Origin: Homarus americanus
Taxonomy: Eukaryota > Arthropoda > Malacostraca > Decapoda > Nephropidae
Length of the DNA stretch: 64,000 nucleotides
Assembly (NCBI RefSeq): GCF_018991925.1
Contig: NW_024735226.1
Coordinates: 1-64,000 of the forward strand
Direction of reading: 5' to 3'
Shown here: piece by piece, positions 13,765-23,990 of the stretch
Layout: every line of letters starts with the position of its first letter
How positions within the stretch are numbered: position 1 is the stretch's first letter
Notes under the pieces: model-generated
What the model was told of the DNA's origin: nothing
Seen by the model: the letters and a program-made list of their open reading frames with translations, nothing else
Database searches by the model: none
Made by a program: the position numbers and the translations under genes

Positions 13765-13997
13765 GGATTAACAAAAGATGAAACAGAAGATGTTCTGAAG
13801 CCAGTAACAGAAATAACTGAAACAAATGGCTTTAAGTACATAAATTCCCGATTCAGAAAAGAGATATGAAGCAAGCACTATGGTTTGGCTAATAGGTTGT
13901 GGATATGTGTGGAGACAGGCTGCCGGTGCTATAGTAGGATCGGGGCCGCTGCAGGGGGAGCTTCAAGAAGAAGTTGGATAGGCACATGAAGTGCTGA
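13765..13997 (+). pseudogene. Remnant of CR1 ORF2 (reverse transcriptase C-terminal region)
   Basis: The first 34 codons are open in one frame (GGA at 13765 to TGA at 13867), read from GLTKDETEDVLKP to RFRKEI. The KDETEDVLKP and FKYINSRFRKEI words fit the region just upstream of the conserved end of CR1-like ORF2. The VVDM word (about 13894-13905) and the block SFKKKLDRHMKC followed by TGA (13959-13997) share one frame, which differs from that of the first 34 codons. The W-x-x-LP and IVGS blocks between them are in other frames or interrupted by stops. The endonuclease and the reverse transcriptase catalytic core are missing because of 5' truncation. Breaks may be true decay or read indels. 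The assignment rests on family knowledge and needs a protein search. Confidence 0.75.
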
Positions 13998-14064
13998 GAT
14001 GGTTGTGAAAGATCTGCACTGCATGGGCAGTCGGCCTCTGCAGTGTGCACTTTATGTTCTTATG
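13998..14064 (+). other. CR1 3' UTR and terminal repeat tail
   Basis: Sequence after the ORF2 stop contains a GC-rich stretch around CTGCATGGGCAGTCGG and ends with TTTATGTTCTTATG. CR1 elements usually end in short direct repeats rather than poly(A), and their 3' end is kept while the 5' end is truncated on insertion. Both features match what is seen here. Confidence 0.7.
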
Positions 14065-14160
14065 TAAAGGCGTTGCCACCTCTCATTCTTATCGCCTCCC
14101 TGCCGCCGTTAATCGCCCGTAAAGGCGTTACGCCACTCATTGTTCGCCCCCTGCGCTGTT

Positions 14161-14179
14161 AATCACCCATAAGGTGATT
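14161..14179. repeat. Variant dyad with paired arm changes
   Basis: The left arm AATCACC (14161-14167) and right arm GGTGATT (14173-14179) are perfect reverse complements. Both differ from the consensus arms AATCGCC and GGCGATT at the paired position. The inverted repeat therefore survives a change in both arms. Confidence 0.7.
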
Positions 14180-16013
14180 GCGACCTCTCATTATTATCTT
14201 TAGCCGTTAATGGCCGTGAGCGATTGCGCCCACTCATTCTTATCGCCCCTGCCGTTGGTTGTTCGCCCGTAAAGGCGGTTGCGTCACCTGCATTCTTATC
14301 GGCCCCCTACCGCCGTTAATCGCCCGTAAGGCGATTGCCGCCACTCATTCTTATCGCCCCCCTGCCGCCGTTAATCTCCCTAAGGCGGTGCGCGCCACTC
14401 ATTTCTCCCCCACTGCGGTTAATCGCCTGTAAGGCGGTACCTGCCTCATTCTTATCGCCCCCTGCGCGGTGTCGCCCGTAAAAGCGTTACGCCTCTCATT
14501 CTTATCGCCCCCTGCTTCCATTAATGTCGCCGTTAAAGGCGTTACCGGCTGCTCGCTATTCTTATCGCCCCCCTGCGCCCGTTAATCGCCCGCAAGGCGT
14601 TATGCGCCACTCATTCTTATTGCCCCCCTGCGCCCATTCATCGCCCGTAAAGCGTTGCGCCCGCTCATTCTTATGCGCCTTGCGCGTGTCGCCCGTGGCG
14701 ATTGCCGCCACTCTTTCTTGTCGCCCCCCTGCCGCCGTTATTCTCCGTAAAGCGTTACGCCACTCATTCTTATTGCCCCCTGCCGCCGTTGCGCCCGTAA
14801 GGCGGTGCCGCCACGATTCTTTGGAGCGCCTTACCGCCGTTAATCGCCTGTAAGGCGTTGCCGCCACTCTTATCGCCCTCTGCCGCGTTAATCCCGTGGG
14901 CGGTCTCATCTTTCTTATCGCCCCCCTGCCGTTAATCGCCGTAAGGCGTTGCCGATTTCATTTTCTTATCTCCCCCTGCGCCGTTAATCGCCCGTGAAGC
15001 GTTGCCGCCACTCATTCTTATCGCCCTGCGCCGTGTTAATCGCCGTAAGGCGATTGCCGCCACTCATTCTCATCGCTCTGCGCCGTTAATCTGTGGGCGG
15101 TGCCTCCACTCATTCTTATCGCCCCTGCTGCCGTTAATCGCCGGTGAGGCGTTGCCGCCACTGTTCTTATCGCCCCCTGCTGCCGTTGTCGCCCATGAGC
15201 GTTGCCGCCACTCATTCTTATCGCCCCTGCCGCCGTGTCCAATGCCCGTAAGGCGTTGCCGCCACTCATTCTTGTCACCTCTGCCGCTGTTAATACGCCG
15301 TGAAGCGTTGCCTCACTCATTCTTATTGCCCCCTGCTGCGTTGTTGCCCGTGAGGCGTTGCGTGCCTTTCATTCTTATCTTGCCCCCTTGCGGCCATTAA
15401 TGCCCGTAGGGCGATTGCCGCCACTCATTCTTATCGCCCCCTGCTGCCGTTAATCGCCCGTAAGGCGGTGCTGCCGCTCATTCTTATTGCCCCTGCGCCG
15501 TTTATCGCCAGTAATGGCGTTGCGCCATTCGTTCTTTCGGCCCCTGCGGTTAATGGCCTGTAGGCGTTGCAGGCTGGTTTCTTATCGCCCCCTGCGCCGT
15601 TTCGCTGGTAAGGTGATTGCCGCCACTCATTCTTATCGCCCCCCTGCCGTTGTCGCCGTGGCGTTGCCGCGACTCATTCTTATCGCCCCTGCGCCGTTAA
15701 TCGCTGGTGGGCGGTTGCTCACTCGTTCTTATCGCCCCCCTTACGTTGATAGCCGTGGGTGGTTGCGCCACTCATTCTTTGGCCCCTGCGTCGTTAATCG
15801 CTTGTGGGCTTTGCGCCTCATTCTTGACCACTTGCGTGGTTTGTCGTGAGCGTTGCGCTATTTCTTCTTTTAGCCCCTGCCGCCGTTAATCGCCCGTAAG
15901 CTTTACCGCCACTCATTCTCCGCCCCTGCTGCCGTTAATTGCCCGTGAGGCGTTTCGCCACTTTCTTATTGCCCCCTGCGCCGTTAATCTCCCGTAAGCG
16001 GTGCTGCCACTCA

Positions 16014-16070
16014 TTCTTTGTGGGTTTTGGTGGTTGTGGTTTTTTGTTTGGTTTGTGTGGGTGTTTTTGT
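16014..16070. other. G/T-rich irregular stretch inside satellite
   Basis: About 57 bases of G and T with T runs and GTGTGGG words stand where one monomer is expected, between CCACTCATTC and CGCCCTGCCGCCG. It is the third such patch and is again about one monomer long, which favours a systematic base-calling artefact on a difficult repeat. Confidence 0.5.
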
Positions 16071-17864
16071 CGCCCTGCCGCCGTTAATCACCCGTGGAGG
16101 TTGCAGCCACTCATTCATATCGCAGCCTTCGCGTTGTCGCCGTTAAGGCGGTTGCGCCTGCTCATTTATACCTGCGGGTTGTTACCCGTGTGTGTGCCGC
16201 CTCTGATTCTTATCGCCCTGCCGCCGTTGTCGCGCGTAAAACGATTGCCGCTACTCGTCTTATTGTCCCCCTGCCGCCATTAATCACCCGTAAGGCGATT
16301 GCCGCCACTGTTCTTATCGACCCCCTGCGCCGTTGTCGCCCGTGTAGCGGTTGCCGCCACTCATTCTTATCCCCCTACGGCGTTAATCGCCCGTGGCGTT
16401 TCCGCCACTCATTCATATCGCCCCTCGCCGTTAATCGCCCGTAAGGCGATTGCCCACTCATTCTTATCGCCCCTGCCGCGTTATCGCCGTAAGGCGATTG
16501 CCGCCACTCATTCTTGTGCCCCCCTTGCGCCGGTGTCACCCGTAAGGATATTGCATGCCACTCATTGTTATCGCCCCTTGCCGCCGTTAAGCGCCCAGTA
16601 AGGCAGTGCCGCCCTCCTCTTATCGCCCCCACTGCCGCCGTTAATCACCTGTAAGGCTATTGCCGCCACTCATTCTTATCGCCCCCTGCCGCCGTTAATC
16701 ACCCGTAAAGGCGATTCCCGCCACTCATTCTTATCGTTCCCCCTGCGTTAATAAGCCGTAAGGCGTTGCCGCCACTCATTCTTATCGCCCCTCTGCCGTT
16801 AACCGCTTCGTAAGGCGATTGCTGCCCACTCATTCTTATTGTCCCCTACGCGTTGTCGCCCGTAAGGCATTACCGCCACTCATTCTTATCGCCCCTGCGC
16901 GTTATCGCCCGTGAGCGATTGCCGCCACTCATTCTTATCGCCCCCTGCCGCCGTTGTCGCCCGTAGGCGATTGCCGCCACTCATTCTTATCGCCCCCTGC
17001 CGCCTGTTAATCGCCCGGACGGCGTTGCCGCCACTCATTATATCGCTCTCCTGCGCGTTAATCGCCTGTAAGGCGATTGCCGCCACTCATTCTTTTCGCC
17101 CCTGCTGGTTAATCGCCCATGGGCGATTGCGCCACTCATTCTTATCGCCCCTGGCGAATCACCGTAAGGATATTGCCGCCACTCATTCTTCGCCCCGCGC
17201 GCACGTTAATGTCGCCCGTAAGGCGTTGCCGCCACTCACTCTTATCGCCCCACTGCCGCCGTTAATCACCTGTAAGGCAATTGCCGCCTCGCCTTATCGC
17301 CCTACTGCCGCTGTTAATCCTGTAAGGCGATTGCGCCCCTCACTCTATCGCCCCCTGCCACCGTTAATCGCCCGTGGGCGATTGTTTGCCAATCATTCTT
17401 GATTTTCCCCTGCGCTAATCGCCCGTGGGCAATTGCCGCCACTCATTCTTATCCCCCCTGCCGCCGTTGTCGCCCGTGGCGATTTCCCGCCACTCATCTT
17501 ATAGCCCCCCTGCCGCGTTAATGCGTAAGGCGATTGCCGCCACTCATTCATATCGCCCCTGCGCCTATTAATCGCCCGTGAAGGCGATTGTCGTAACTCA
17601 TTCTTATTGTCCCCCTGCGCCATTAATATCACCCGTGGGCGATTGCCGCCACTGGTTCTTATCGATCCTGGCGCCGTTAATCGCTCGCAAAGGCGTTGCC
17701 GCCATTCTTATCGCCCCCCTGCGCTGTTAATTGCCCGCCGTGATTGCCGCGCTCATTCTTGTGTGCCTTCGCCATGTCTCACGTGAAGCGGTGCCCCACT
17801 CATTCTTATCGCTCCCCTGCTGCCGTTGTTGCCGTAAGGCGATTGCTGCCGCTCATTCTTTTTG

Positions 17865-18020
17865 CCTTCCTGCGCCATTTATCACCGAATGGCGTTGCCT
17901 CACTCATTCTTATCGCCCCCTGCCGCCGTTGTCACCCGTGGCGATTGCAGCCACTCATTCATATCGCCCCCTACCGCCGTTATCGCCGGGTGGCGTTGCG
18001 CCTCTCATTATCTCCCCCTG
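17865..18020. repeat. Multimer block Q, short local copy
   Basis: Contains CCATTTATCACCGAATGG, then GCAGCCACTCATTCATATC, then CTCTCATTATCTCCCCCTGC. The same order of rare words is found about 560 bp downstream at 18425 and again near 23650. Shared order of rare variants indicates duplication of several monomers at once. Confidence 0.7.
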
Positions 18021-18419
18021 CGCGTTAATCGCCATGAGAGCGGTGCCTTGCGCCACTCATTCTTATCGCCCCCTTGCGCGTTAATCGCCCGTGAGCGATT
18101 GCCGCCACTCATTCTTTGTCGCCCCCTGGCGCCGTTAATCACCGTAGAGATATTGCCGCCACTCATTCCTTCCATTGCCTTACGTTAGCGGCAGGCGTTG
18201 CCGCCACTCTCTTATCGCCCTGCGCCGTTAATCGCAGCAAGGCTATTGCCGCCACTCATTCTTTCGCCCTCCTTCGCGTTATCGTCGTAAGCGATTCCCG
18301 CCACTCTTCTTATCCCCCTGTCGCGGGTGTCGCCCGTAAGGCGATTGCCGCCACTCATTCTTATCGCCCCCTGCTGCCGTTAATTGCCCGTAAGGCGTTG
18401 CCGCCGCTCATTCTTATTG

Positions 18420-18760
18420 CTTCCTGCCGCCATTTATCACCCGAATGGCGAATTGCCGCCACTCATTCTTATCGCCCCCTGCCGCCGTTAATCACCCGTG
18501 AGCAGTGCAGCCACTCATTCATATCGCCCCCCTTGCCGCGTTGTCGCCGTAAACGTTGCGCACTCACTCATATCCCCCTGCGTGATGTCACCCGTGTCGT
18601 TGCGCCTCTCATTCTATCGCCCCTGCGCGGTTAATCGCGCGTAAAGCGTGCCGCTTTCATTCTTATTGTCCCCCTGCGCCGTAATCACCCGATAACGTTT
18701 CGCCACTGGTTCTTATCGACCCCTGCTGCCGTTGATCGCCCGTGGGCGTTATACTCATTC
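18420..18760. repeat. Multimer block Q, copy 1
   Basis: The order of rare variants is TTTATCACCCGAATGG, GCAGCCACTCATTCATATC, CACTCACTCATATCC, GCGGTTAATCGCGCG and CCACTGGTTCTTATCGAC. The same series, with indels, occurs at 23640-23990, an offset of about 5.23 kb. At least six consecutive monomers are shared. Confidence 0.8.
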
Positions 18761-19687
18761 TTATATCTCTGCCGGTGTCGCCGTGAGCGATTGCCGCCAC
18801 TCATTCATATCGCCCCCCTGCCTGGGTTGATGACCGTAAAGCGATTGCCGCCACTCATTCTTATCGCCCCCCTGCCGCCGTTGTCGCCAGCAAAATTGAT
18901 TGCCGCCACTCATTCTTGTCGCCCCCCCTTGCGCCGTTGTCACCCGTGAGAGATATTGCACACTCATTGTTATCGCCCCCTTGCCACCGTTAAGCGCCGT
19001 GGGGCGTGCCGCCACTCCACTCTTCGCCCCCACTGCCGCCGTTAATCACCTGTAAAGGCTATTGCCACCTCATTCTTATCGCCCCTCACTGCGTTAATCC
19101 CGTAAGGCGATTCCGCCACTCATTCTTATCGCCCCCTGCCGCCATTGTCGCCCGTAAGCGATTGCCGCCCTCACTCTATGGCCCCCTCTGCCACCGTTAA
19201 CCGCCGTAAGGTGATTGCTGCCACTCATTCTTATTGTCCCCTGCTGCCCGTTAGTCGCCCGTAAAGGTATTCGCATCACTCATTCTTGTCCTTCCCCTGC
19301 GTTATCAGCCGTGGCGATGCCGCACTCATTCTTATCGCCCCCTGCCGCCGTTGTCGCCGTAAGGCGTTGCCGCCACTCATTCTTATCGCCCTGCCGCCGT
19401 TATCGCCCGTAAGCGTGCCGCCACTATTCGCCTCTCCTGCGCCGTTGTGACGCCCGTGAGCGTGCCGCCCTTCATTCTTTTCGCCCCCTGCCGCCGTTAA
19501 TCGCCCATAAGGCGATTGCCGCCACTCATTCTTATCGCCCCTGGCGCGTTGTCACCCGTAGAGATATTGCCGCCACTCATTCTTATCGCCCTTGCCACGT
19601 TAATCGCCCGTGGCGTTGCCGCCACTCACTTGCCATCGCCCCCTGCGCCGTTAACCAATCGCAGGCGATTGCCGCCACTCATTCTTA

Positions 19688-19930
19688 ATGCCCCCTGCCG
19701 CCGTGATTCGCCCGCAAGGCGATGCCACCTCATTCTTATCGCCCCCTACCGCCGTTAATCGGCGTAAAGGCGATGCCGCCACTCATTCTTATCGCCTCCC
19801 CTGCCGCGTCATAGCCCGCCAAAAGCGTTGCCACCACTGTTCATCTCGCCCTCCTGCGCGTTATTCGCCCGTAAGACATTGCCGCCACTCATTCTTATCG
19901 CCCCCCTGCGCCTTTGTCACCCGTGAGGCT
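19688..19930. repeat. Multimer block R, copy 1
   Basis: Rare words in order: GCCGTGATTCGCCC, TTAATCGGCGTAAAGG, CCACCACTGTTCATCTCGCC, GTTATTCGCCCGTAAG and a CACCCGTGAGGCTGTTCC monomer. The series recurs at 24928 and 29870, giving offsets of about 5.24 and 4.95 kb. Confidence 0.8.
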
Positions 19931-20899
19931 GTTCCGCCCTCATTCTTATCGCCCCTGGCGCCGTTAATCGCCCGTAAGGCGGTGCCGCCACCATTCTCAT
20001 TGCCCCCCTGCGCGTTTCGCCCAGAAGCGTTGCCTCCACTCATTCTTGTCGCCCCCTGGCGCCGTTGTCACCAGTCAGAGATATTGCGCCACTCATTTTT
20101 GTTGCCCTTGCCATCGTTAAGGGCCGTGAAGCGATTTGCCGCCACTCCTCTTATCGCCCCACTGCGCGTTAATCACCTGTAAAGGCTATTGCCTTCTCAT
20201 TCTTATCGCCCTCCTGCGCCGTTAATCGTCCGTAAGGCGTTGCGCCACTCATTCTTATCGCCCCCTGCGCGCGTTTCGCCGTAGGCGATTGCCGCCACTC
20301 ATTCTTATCGCCCCTACCGTGCCATTAATGGTGCGTAAAGGCGTTACCGGCCCCTCTTATCGCCCCCCTGCCACCTTTAATCGCCGTGAGCATTTGCCGC
20401 CACTCATTCTTATTCTCCTTCTGCCGCCGTTAATCGCCCATAAGGCGATTGCCGCCACTCATTCTTATCGTCCCCCCTGCCCCTAATCACCGTGCACTGT
20501 TCGCCACTCATTCTTATAGCCTTCCTGCGGGTTGATCACCGTGAGTATTGCCGCCCTCTTTCTTATTGCCCCCTGCGCCGTTAATCGCCTGTAAGGCGTG
20601 GCGCCACTCGTTCTTATCGCCCCCTGCCGCCGTGTCGCCTGTAAAGGCGTTGCCTCGTTCATTCTTATCGCCCCCTACGCTCTTAGCGACCGTAAAGCGT
20701 TGCCGTCCCATTCTTTTCGCCCCTGCGCCATTAATCGCTCGTAAGGCAGTTGCGCCTCTCACTCTTATCGCCCCTGCCGCCGTTATCGCCCGTAAAGGCG
20801 TTGCCGCCACTCACTCTTATTGCCACCCTGCGGCCGTTAATCGCCCGTAGGCGATTGCCACCACTCATTTCTTGGCCCACCTGCCGCCGTTAATCGCCC

Positions 20900-22880
20900 A
20901 TAAGGCGATGCTGCAGTCATTCTTATTGCCCCTCTACGCCGTTAATCGCCCGTGAGCGGTTGCCGCCACTCATTCTTATTGCCCCCCGCCGCCGTTAATC
21001 GCCCGCCAAGGCTGTTCCGCCACTCATTCTTATCGCCCCTCTGCCGCCGTTAATCGCCCGTAAGGCGTTGCCGCCACTATTCTTATCGCCTCTGCCGTCG
21101 TTAATCGCCCGTAGGCGTTGCCGCCACTCATTCTCATTGTCCACTCGCCGTTAATCGGCGGAAGCGTGCCGCCACTCATTCTATTGCGCCCCCTACGCTG
21201 TTCGCCCGTAAGGCGTTGCCTCCTGTTCTTATTGCCCCCCCTGCCACCCGTTAATCGCCCGTGAGCAGTACCACCACTCATTCTTATCCTTCCCTGCCGC
21301 CGTTAATGCCGTAAGGCGATTGCCGCCACCATTCTTATTGCCCCCCCGCCGCCGTTGAATCGCCCGCAAGGCTATTGCCACTCACTCATTCTTATCGCCC
21401 TCTGCCTGTTAATCGCCCGTAAAGCGTTGCCGCCACTCATTCTCATTGTCCACTTGCCGTTAATGCCCGTAAGCGTTGCCGCCACTCATTCTTATTGCCC
21501 CGCCGCCGTTAATCGCCCATAAGGCTATTGCCGCCACTCATTCTTATCGCCCTCTGCCGCCGTTAATCGCCCGTAAAGCGTTGCGCCCACTCATTCTTAT
21601 CGCCCCTCTGCCGCCGTTAATCGCCCGTAAGGCGATTCCCGCCACTCATTCTCATTGTCCACTTACGCCGTTAATCGGCGTAAGAGCGATTGCCGCCACT
21701 CATTTCTATTGCGCCCCCTACGCCTTTATTCGCCCGTAAGCGTTGCCGCCACTCATTCTTATTGCCCGCTGCCGCCGTTAATCGCCCGTAAGGCAATTAC
21801 CACCACTCATTCTTATCGCTTCCCTGCCGGGTGTAATCGCCCGTGAAGAGCGTTGCCGCCATTCTTATTGCCCCCCGCCGCCGTTGTCGCCTATAAGGCG
21901 TGCCGCCACTCATTCTTATCGCCCCTTCTGCGCGTTGTCGCCCGTGGCGGTTCGCCACTCATTCTCATTGTCCACCGCGTTAATCGCCCGTAGGCGTTGC
22001 GCCACTCATTCTTATCGCCCCCCTTCCGCCGTTAATCGCGAAATTGGCTTCCACTCTTCTTATCGCCCTCCTACCGTTAATCGCCCGTAAGCGTTACCAC
22101 TATTTTATTGCCCCCGTGCATTATTGTCGCCCGCCAAAGCGTTGCACCACTCATTCTTATCGTTCCCTGCGCCGTTAATCGCCCGTGGCGTTACGCCACT
22201 CATTACTATTGCCCTCCCGCCGCCTTTATTACGCCGTAAGGGCGTTACGCATCCTCATTCTTATTGCCACCCTGCCGCTGTTAATCGCCGTGAGGCGATG
22301 CCGCCACTCATTCTCATTGTCCACTTACCCGCGTTAATAGCCGTTAAAACAGTACCGCCCTCATTCTTATTGCCCTGCGCCTTTATTAGCCCGTAAGGCG
22401 ATTGCCGCCACTCATTCTCATTGCCCCCTGCCGCCGTTAATCGCCCGTAAGGCAATTGCCACCACTCATTCTTATCGCTCCTGCGCCGTTAATAAGCCGT
22501 AGGCGTTGCCGCCACTCATTCTTATTCCCTTCCGCGTTAATCGCCCGTAAGGCGATTGCCGCCACTATTTCTTATCGCCCCCCTACCGCCATTAATCGCC
22601 CGAGGCGTTGCTACCCTCATTCTTATCGTTTCCTGCCGCGTTAAGTCGCCCGTAAAGCGTTGCATCACTCATTCCTATTGCCGCCCACGCCTTTATTGCC
22701 GTGGCGGTGCACGCCACTCATTCTTATTGCCACCTGCACGCTGTTAATCGCCCGTGAGCGTTGCCATCACTCATTCTTGCCCTGCCTGGGTAATCGCCCA
22801 TAAGGCGATTGCCGCCACTCATTCCTGTTGCCCCCTGCTGCCTTTATTGTCCCGCGGGCGGTTGCGCCGCTCATTCTTAT
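20900..22880. repeat. Satellite domain C, copy 1 (CATTGTCCACTT marker)
   Basis: The variant set changes here. CATTGTCCACTT occurs at about 21135, 21444, 21653, 21966 and 22315. CCTTTATTCGCCC, CAGTACCACCACTC and TATCGCTTCCCTGC monomers are interspersed, and TATTGCC is frequent. Intervals of 309, 209, 313 and 349 bp correspond to about 6, 4, 6 and 6-7 monomers, so the order is mosaic rather than a fixed multimer. Confidence 0.82.
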
Positions 22881-23110
22881 CGCCCCCCTGCGGCGTTGTC
22901 GCCAGTAAGGCGATAGCCACCACTCATTCTTATTGCCCCCTGGCGCCGTTAATCACCGTGAGATATTGCGCTCTTCTAATTCCCCTGCCGCGTTATTCGC
23001 TTTGTCACACGTTGCCGCGCCTCTCATTCTTATCGCCCTCCTACCGCGTTAATGGCGAGCAATTGCCGCCACTCATTCATATCGCTTCCCCTGGCGTTGC
23101 TGCATGCGGT
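22880..23110. repeat. Multimer block P, copy 1 (C-to-B junction)
   Basis: Ordered rare words: CGCCAGTAAGGCGATAGCC, TGGCGCCGTTAATCACC, AGATATTG, TTCTAATTCCCC, TATTCGCTTTGTC, CCTCCTACCGCG, ATGGCGAGCAATTGCC and ATTCATATCGC. The same series marks the start of domain B at 28441 and of another unit at 33605. It serves as a landmark for the 5-kb higher-order repeat. Confidence 0.85.
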
Positions 23111-23639
23111 AAGCGTTGCGCCACTCATTCTTATCGCCTGCCGCTGTTAATCGCGTCTCAAGGCGATTGCACCACTTTCATTCCATCGCCCCCCTGCCGC
23201 CGTTAATCGCCCGTAAGCGTTGCCGCCACTCATTCTTATCGCCTTCCTGCGCGTTAATCGCCCGTGAAGGCGTTGCGCCAACTTTCTTTCTTTTGCCCCC
23301 TGCGTTAATCGCCGTGAGCGGTGGCGCCACTGTTATGTATCGCCCCCTGCGCCGTTAAACGGCGTGGCGTTGCGCCACTGTTAATTGCCCCCTACGCCCG
23401 TTAATACGCCCGTAAAGCAGTACGCAGACTCATTCTTATCGCTTCCCTGCGCCCGTTAATCGCCCGTAAGCGTTGCCGACACTCATTCTTATGCCCCTTC
23501 CGCCGTTAATCGCCCGCCAAGCGCGTTGCCGCCACTCATTCTTATTGCCCCCTGCACGCGTTAATCGCCCGTAAAAGGTACCACCACTCATTCTTATCGC
23601 TTCCCTGCGCCGTTAATCCCCCGTAGGCGTTGCCGCCAC

Positions 23640-23990
23640 TCATTCTTATTGCCTTCCTGCGCCATTTATCACCCGAATAGCAATTGCCGCCACTCATTCT
23701 TATCGCCCCCTGCCGTTAATCACCCGTAAGGCGATTGCAGCCTCATTCATATCGCCCCCTTACGCCGTTGTCGCCCGTGAGGCGTTGCCGCCACTCACTC
23801 ATATCCCCTGCTGCCCGTTAATCACCCGTCAATTCGTTGCCGCCTCATTCTTATCGCCCCCTGCGCGGTTAATCGCCGCGTAAGGCGTTGCCGCCTTCAT
23901 TCTTATTGTCCCCCTGCCGCCATTATCACCCGCAAGACGTGCCGCCACTGGTTTCTTATCGGCCCCTGCCGCCGTTATCGCCGGCAAAGC
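23640..23990. repeat. Multimer block Q, copy 2
   Basis: Shares TTTATCACCCGAATAGC, GCAGCCTCATTCATATC, CACTCACTCATATCCCC, GCGGTTAATCGCCGCG and CCACTGGTTTCTTATCGG in the same order as 18420-18760. Private differences are mostly one-base indels and CpG transitions. Confidence 0.8.

Larger units (their letters stand above)
13764..14064 (+). mobile_element. 5'-truncated CR1-clade LINE, 3' terminal ~300 bp
   Basis: This is the only non-satellite DNA in the window. It is A/T-richer and starts abruptly after the monomer piece CCCCCGTGAG. Read with a few frame changes it gives the usual C-terminal end of a CR1-type ORF2: NGFKYINSRFRKEI, then VVDM and a degraded W-R-L-P block, then IVGSGPLQ, then SFKKKLDRHMKC and a stop. 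About 67 bp of 3' UTR follows and ends in TTATGTTCTTATG, like the short repeated tails of CR1 elements. Satellite resumes at TAAAGGCGTTGCC, at the same point of the monomer where it was broken. A target-site duplication is absent or at most about four bases (GTGA/GTAA). The element is too short to be autonomous. Confidence 0.85.
14065..16300. repeat. 54-bp satellite, segment right of the CR1 insertion
   Basis: The same monomer continues in the same orientation and phase as left of the insertion. TATCGCC monomers become the majority. The segment ends in another ragged G/T-rich patch (15500-16100) and then passes into a cleaner, more regular array. At 14161-14179 one monomer has AATCACC and GGTGATT arms, a paired change in the internal dyad. 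No gene is supported. Confidence 0.93.
16300..20900. repeat. Satellite domain B, copy 1 (TATCGCC-type with GATATTGCC marker)
   Basis: Monomers are cleaner and almost all have TATCGCC. A signature of three consecutive variant monomers recurs: GGCGCC..AATCACC..GATATTGCC, then TTGCCACC..TTAAGSGCC, then CCACTGCC..AATCACCTG..GGCTATTGCC. GATATTGCC-type copies begin near 16547, 17167, 18149, 18952, 19562 and 20070. Spacings of about 620, 980, 800, 610 and 510 bp are near multiples of the monomer, showing multimers of about 10-12 units plus larger steps. This is higher-order satellite structure; no coding content. Confidence 0.85.

Noticed and set aside
13765..13869. 34-codon open segment as an exon of a host gene
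   Set aside because: Its end (FKYINSRFRKEI) and the downstream VVDM, LP, IVGS and FKKKLDRHM blocks together fit the C-terminal region of a CR1 ORF2, so a transposon origin explains it better.
14051..14064. TTATGTTCTTATG as a polyadenylation signal or telomere-like repeat
   Set aside because: It is only two short related words at the LINE 3' end, which is the expected CR1 tail. It contains no AATAAA and no telomeric hexamer series.
13750..14075. Clear target-site duplication flanking the CR1 fragment
   Set aside because: The flanks share at most about four bases (GTGA and GTAA), which the monomer sequence itself would supply, so no duplication is claimed.
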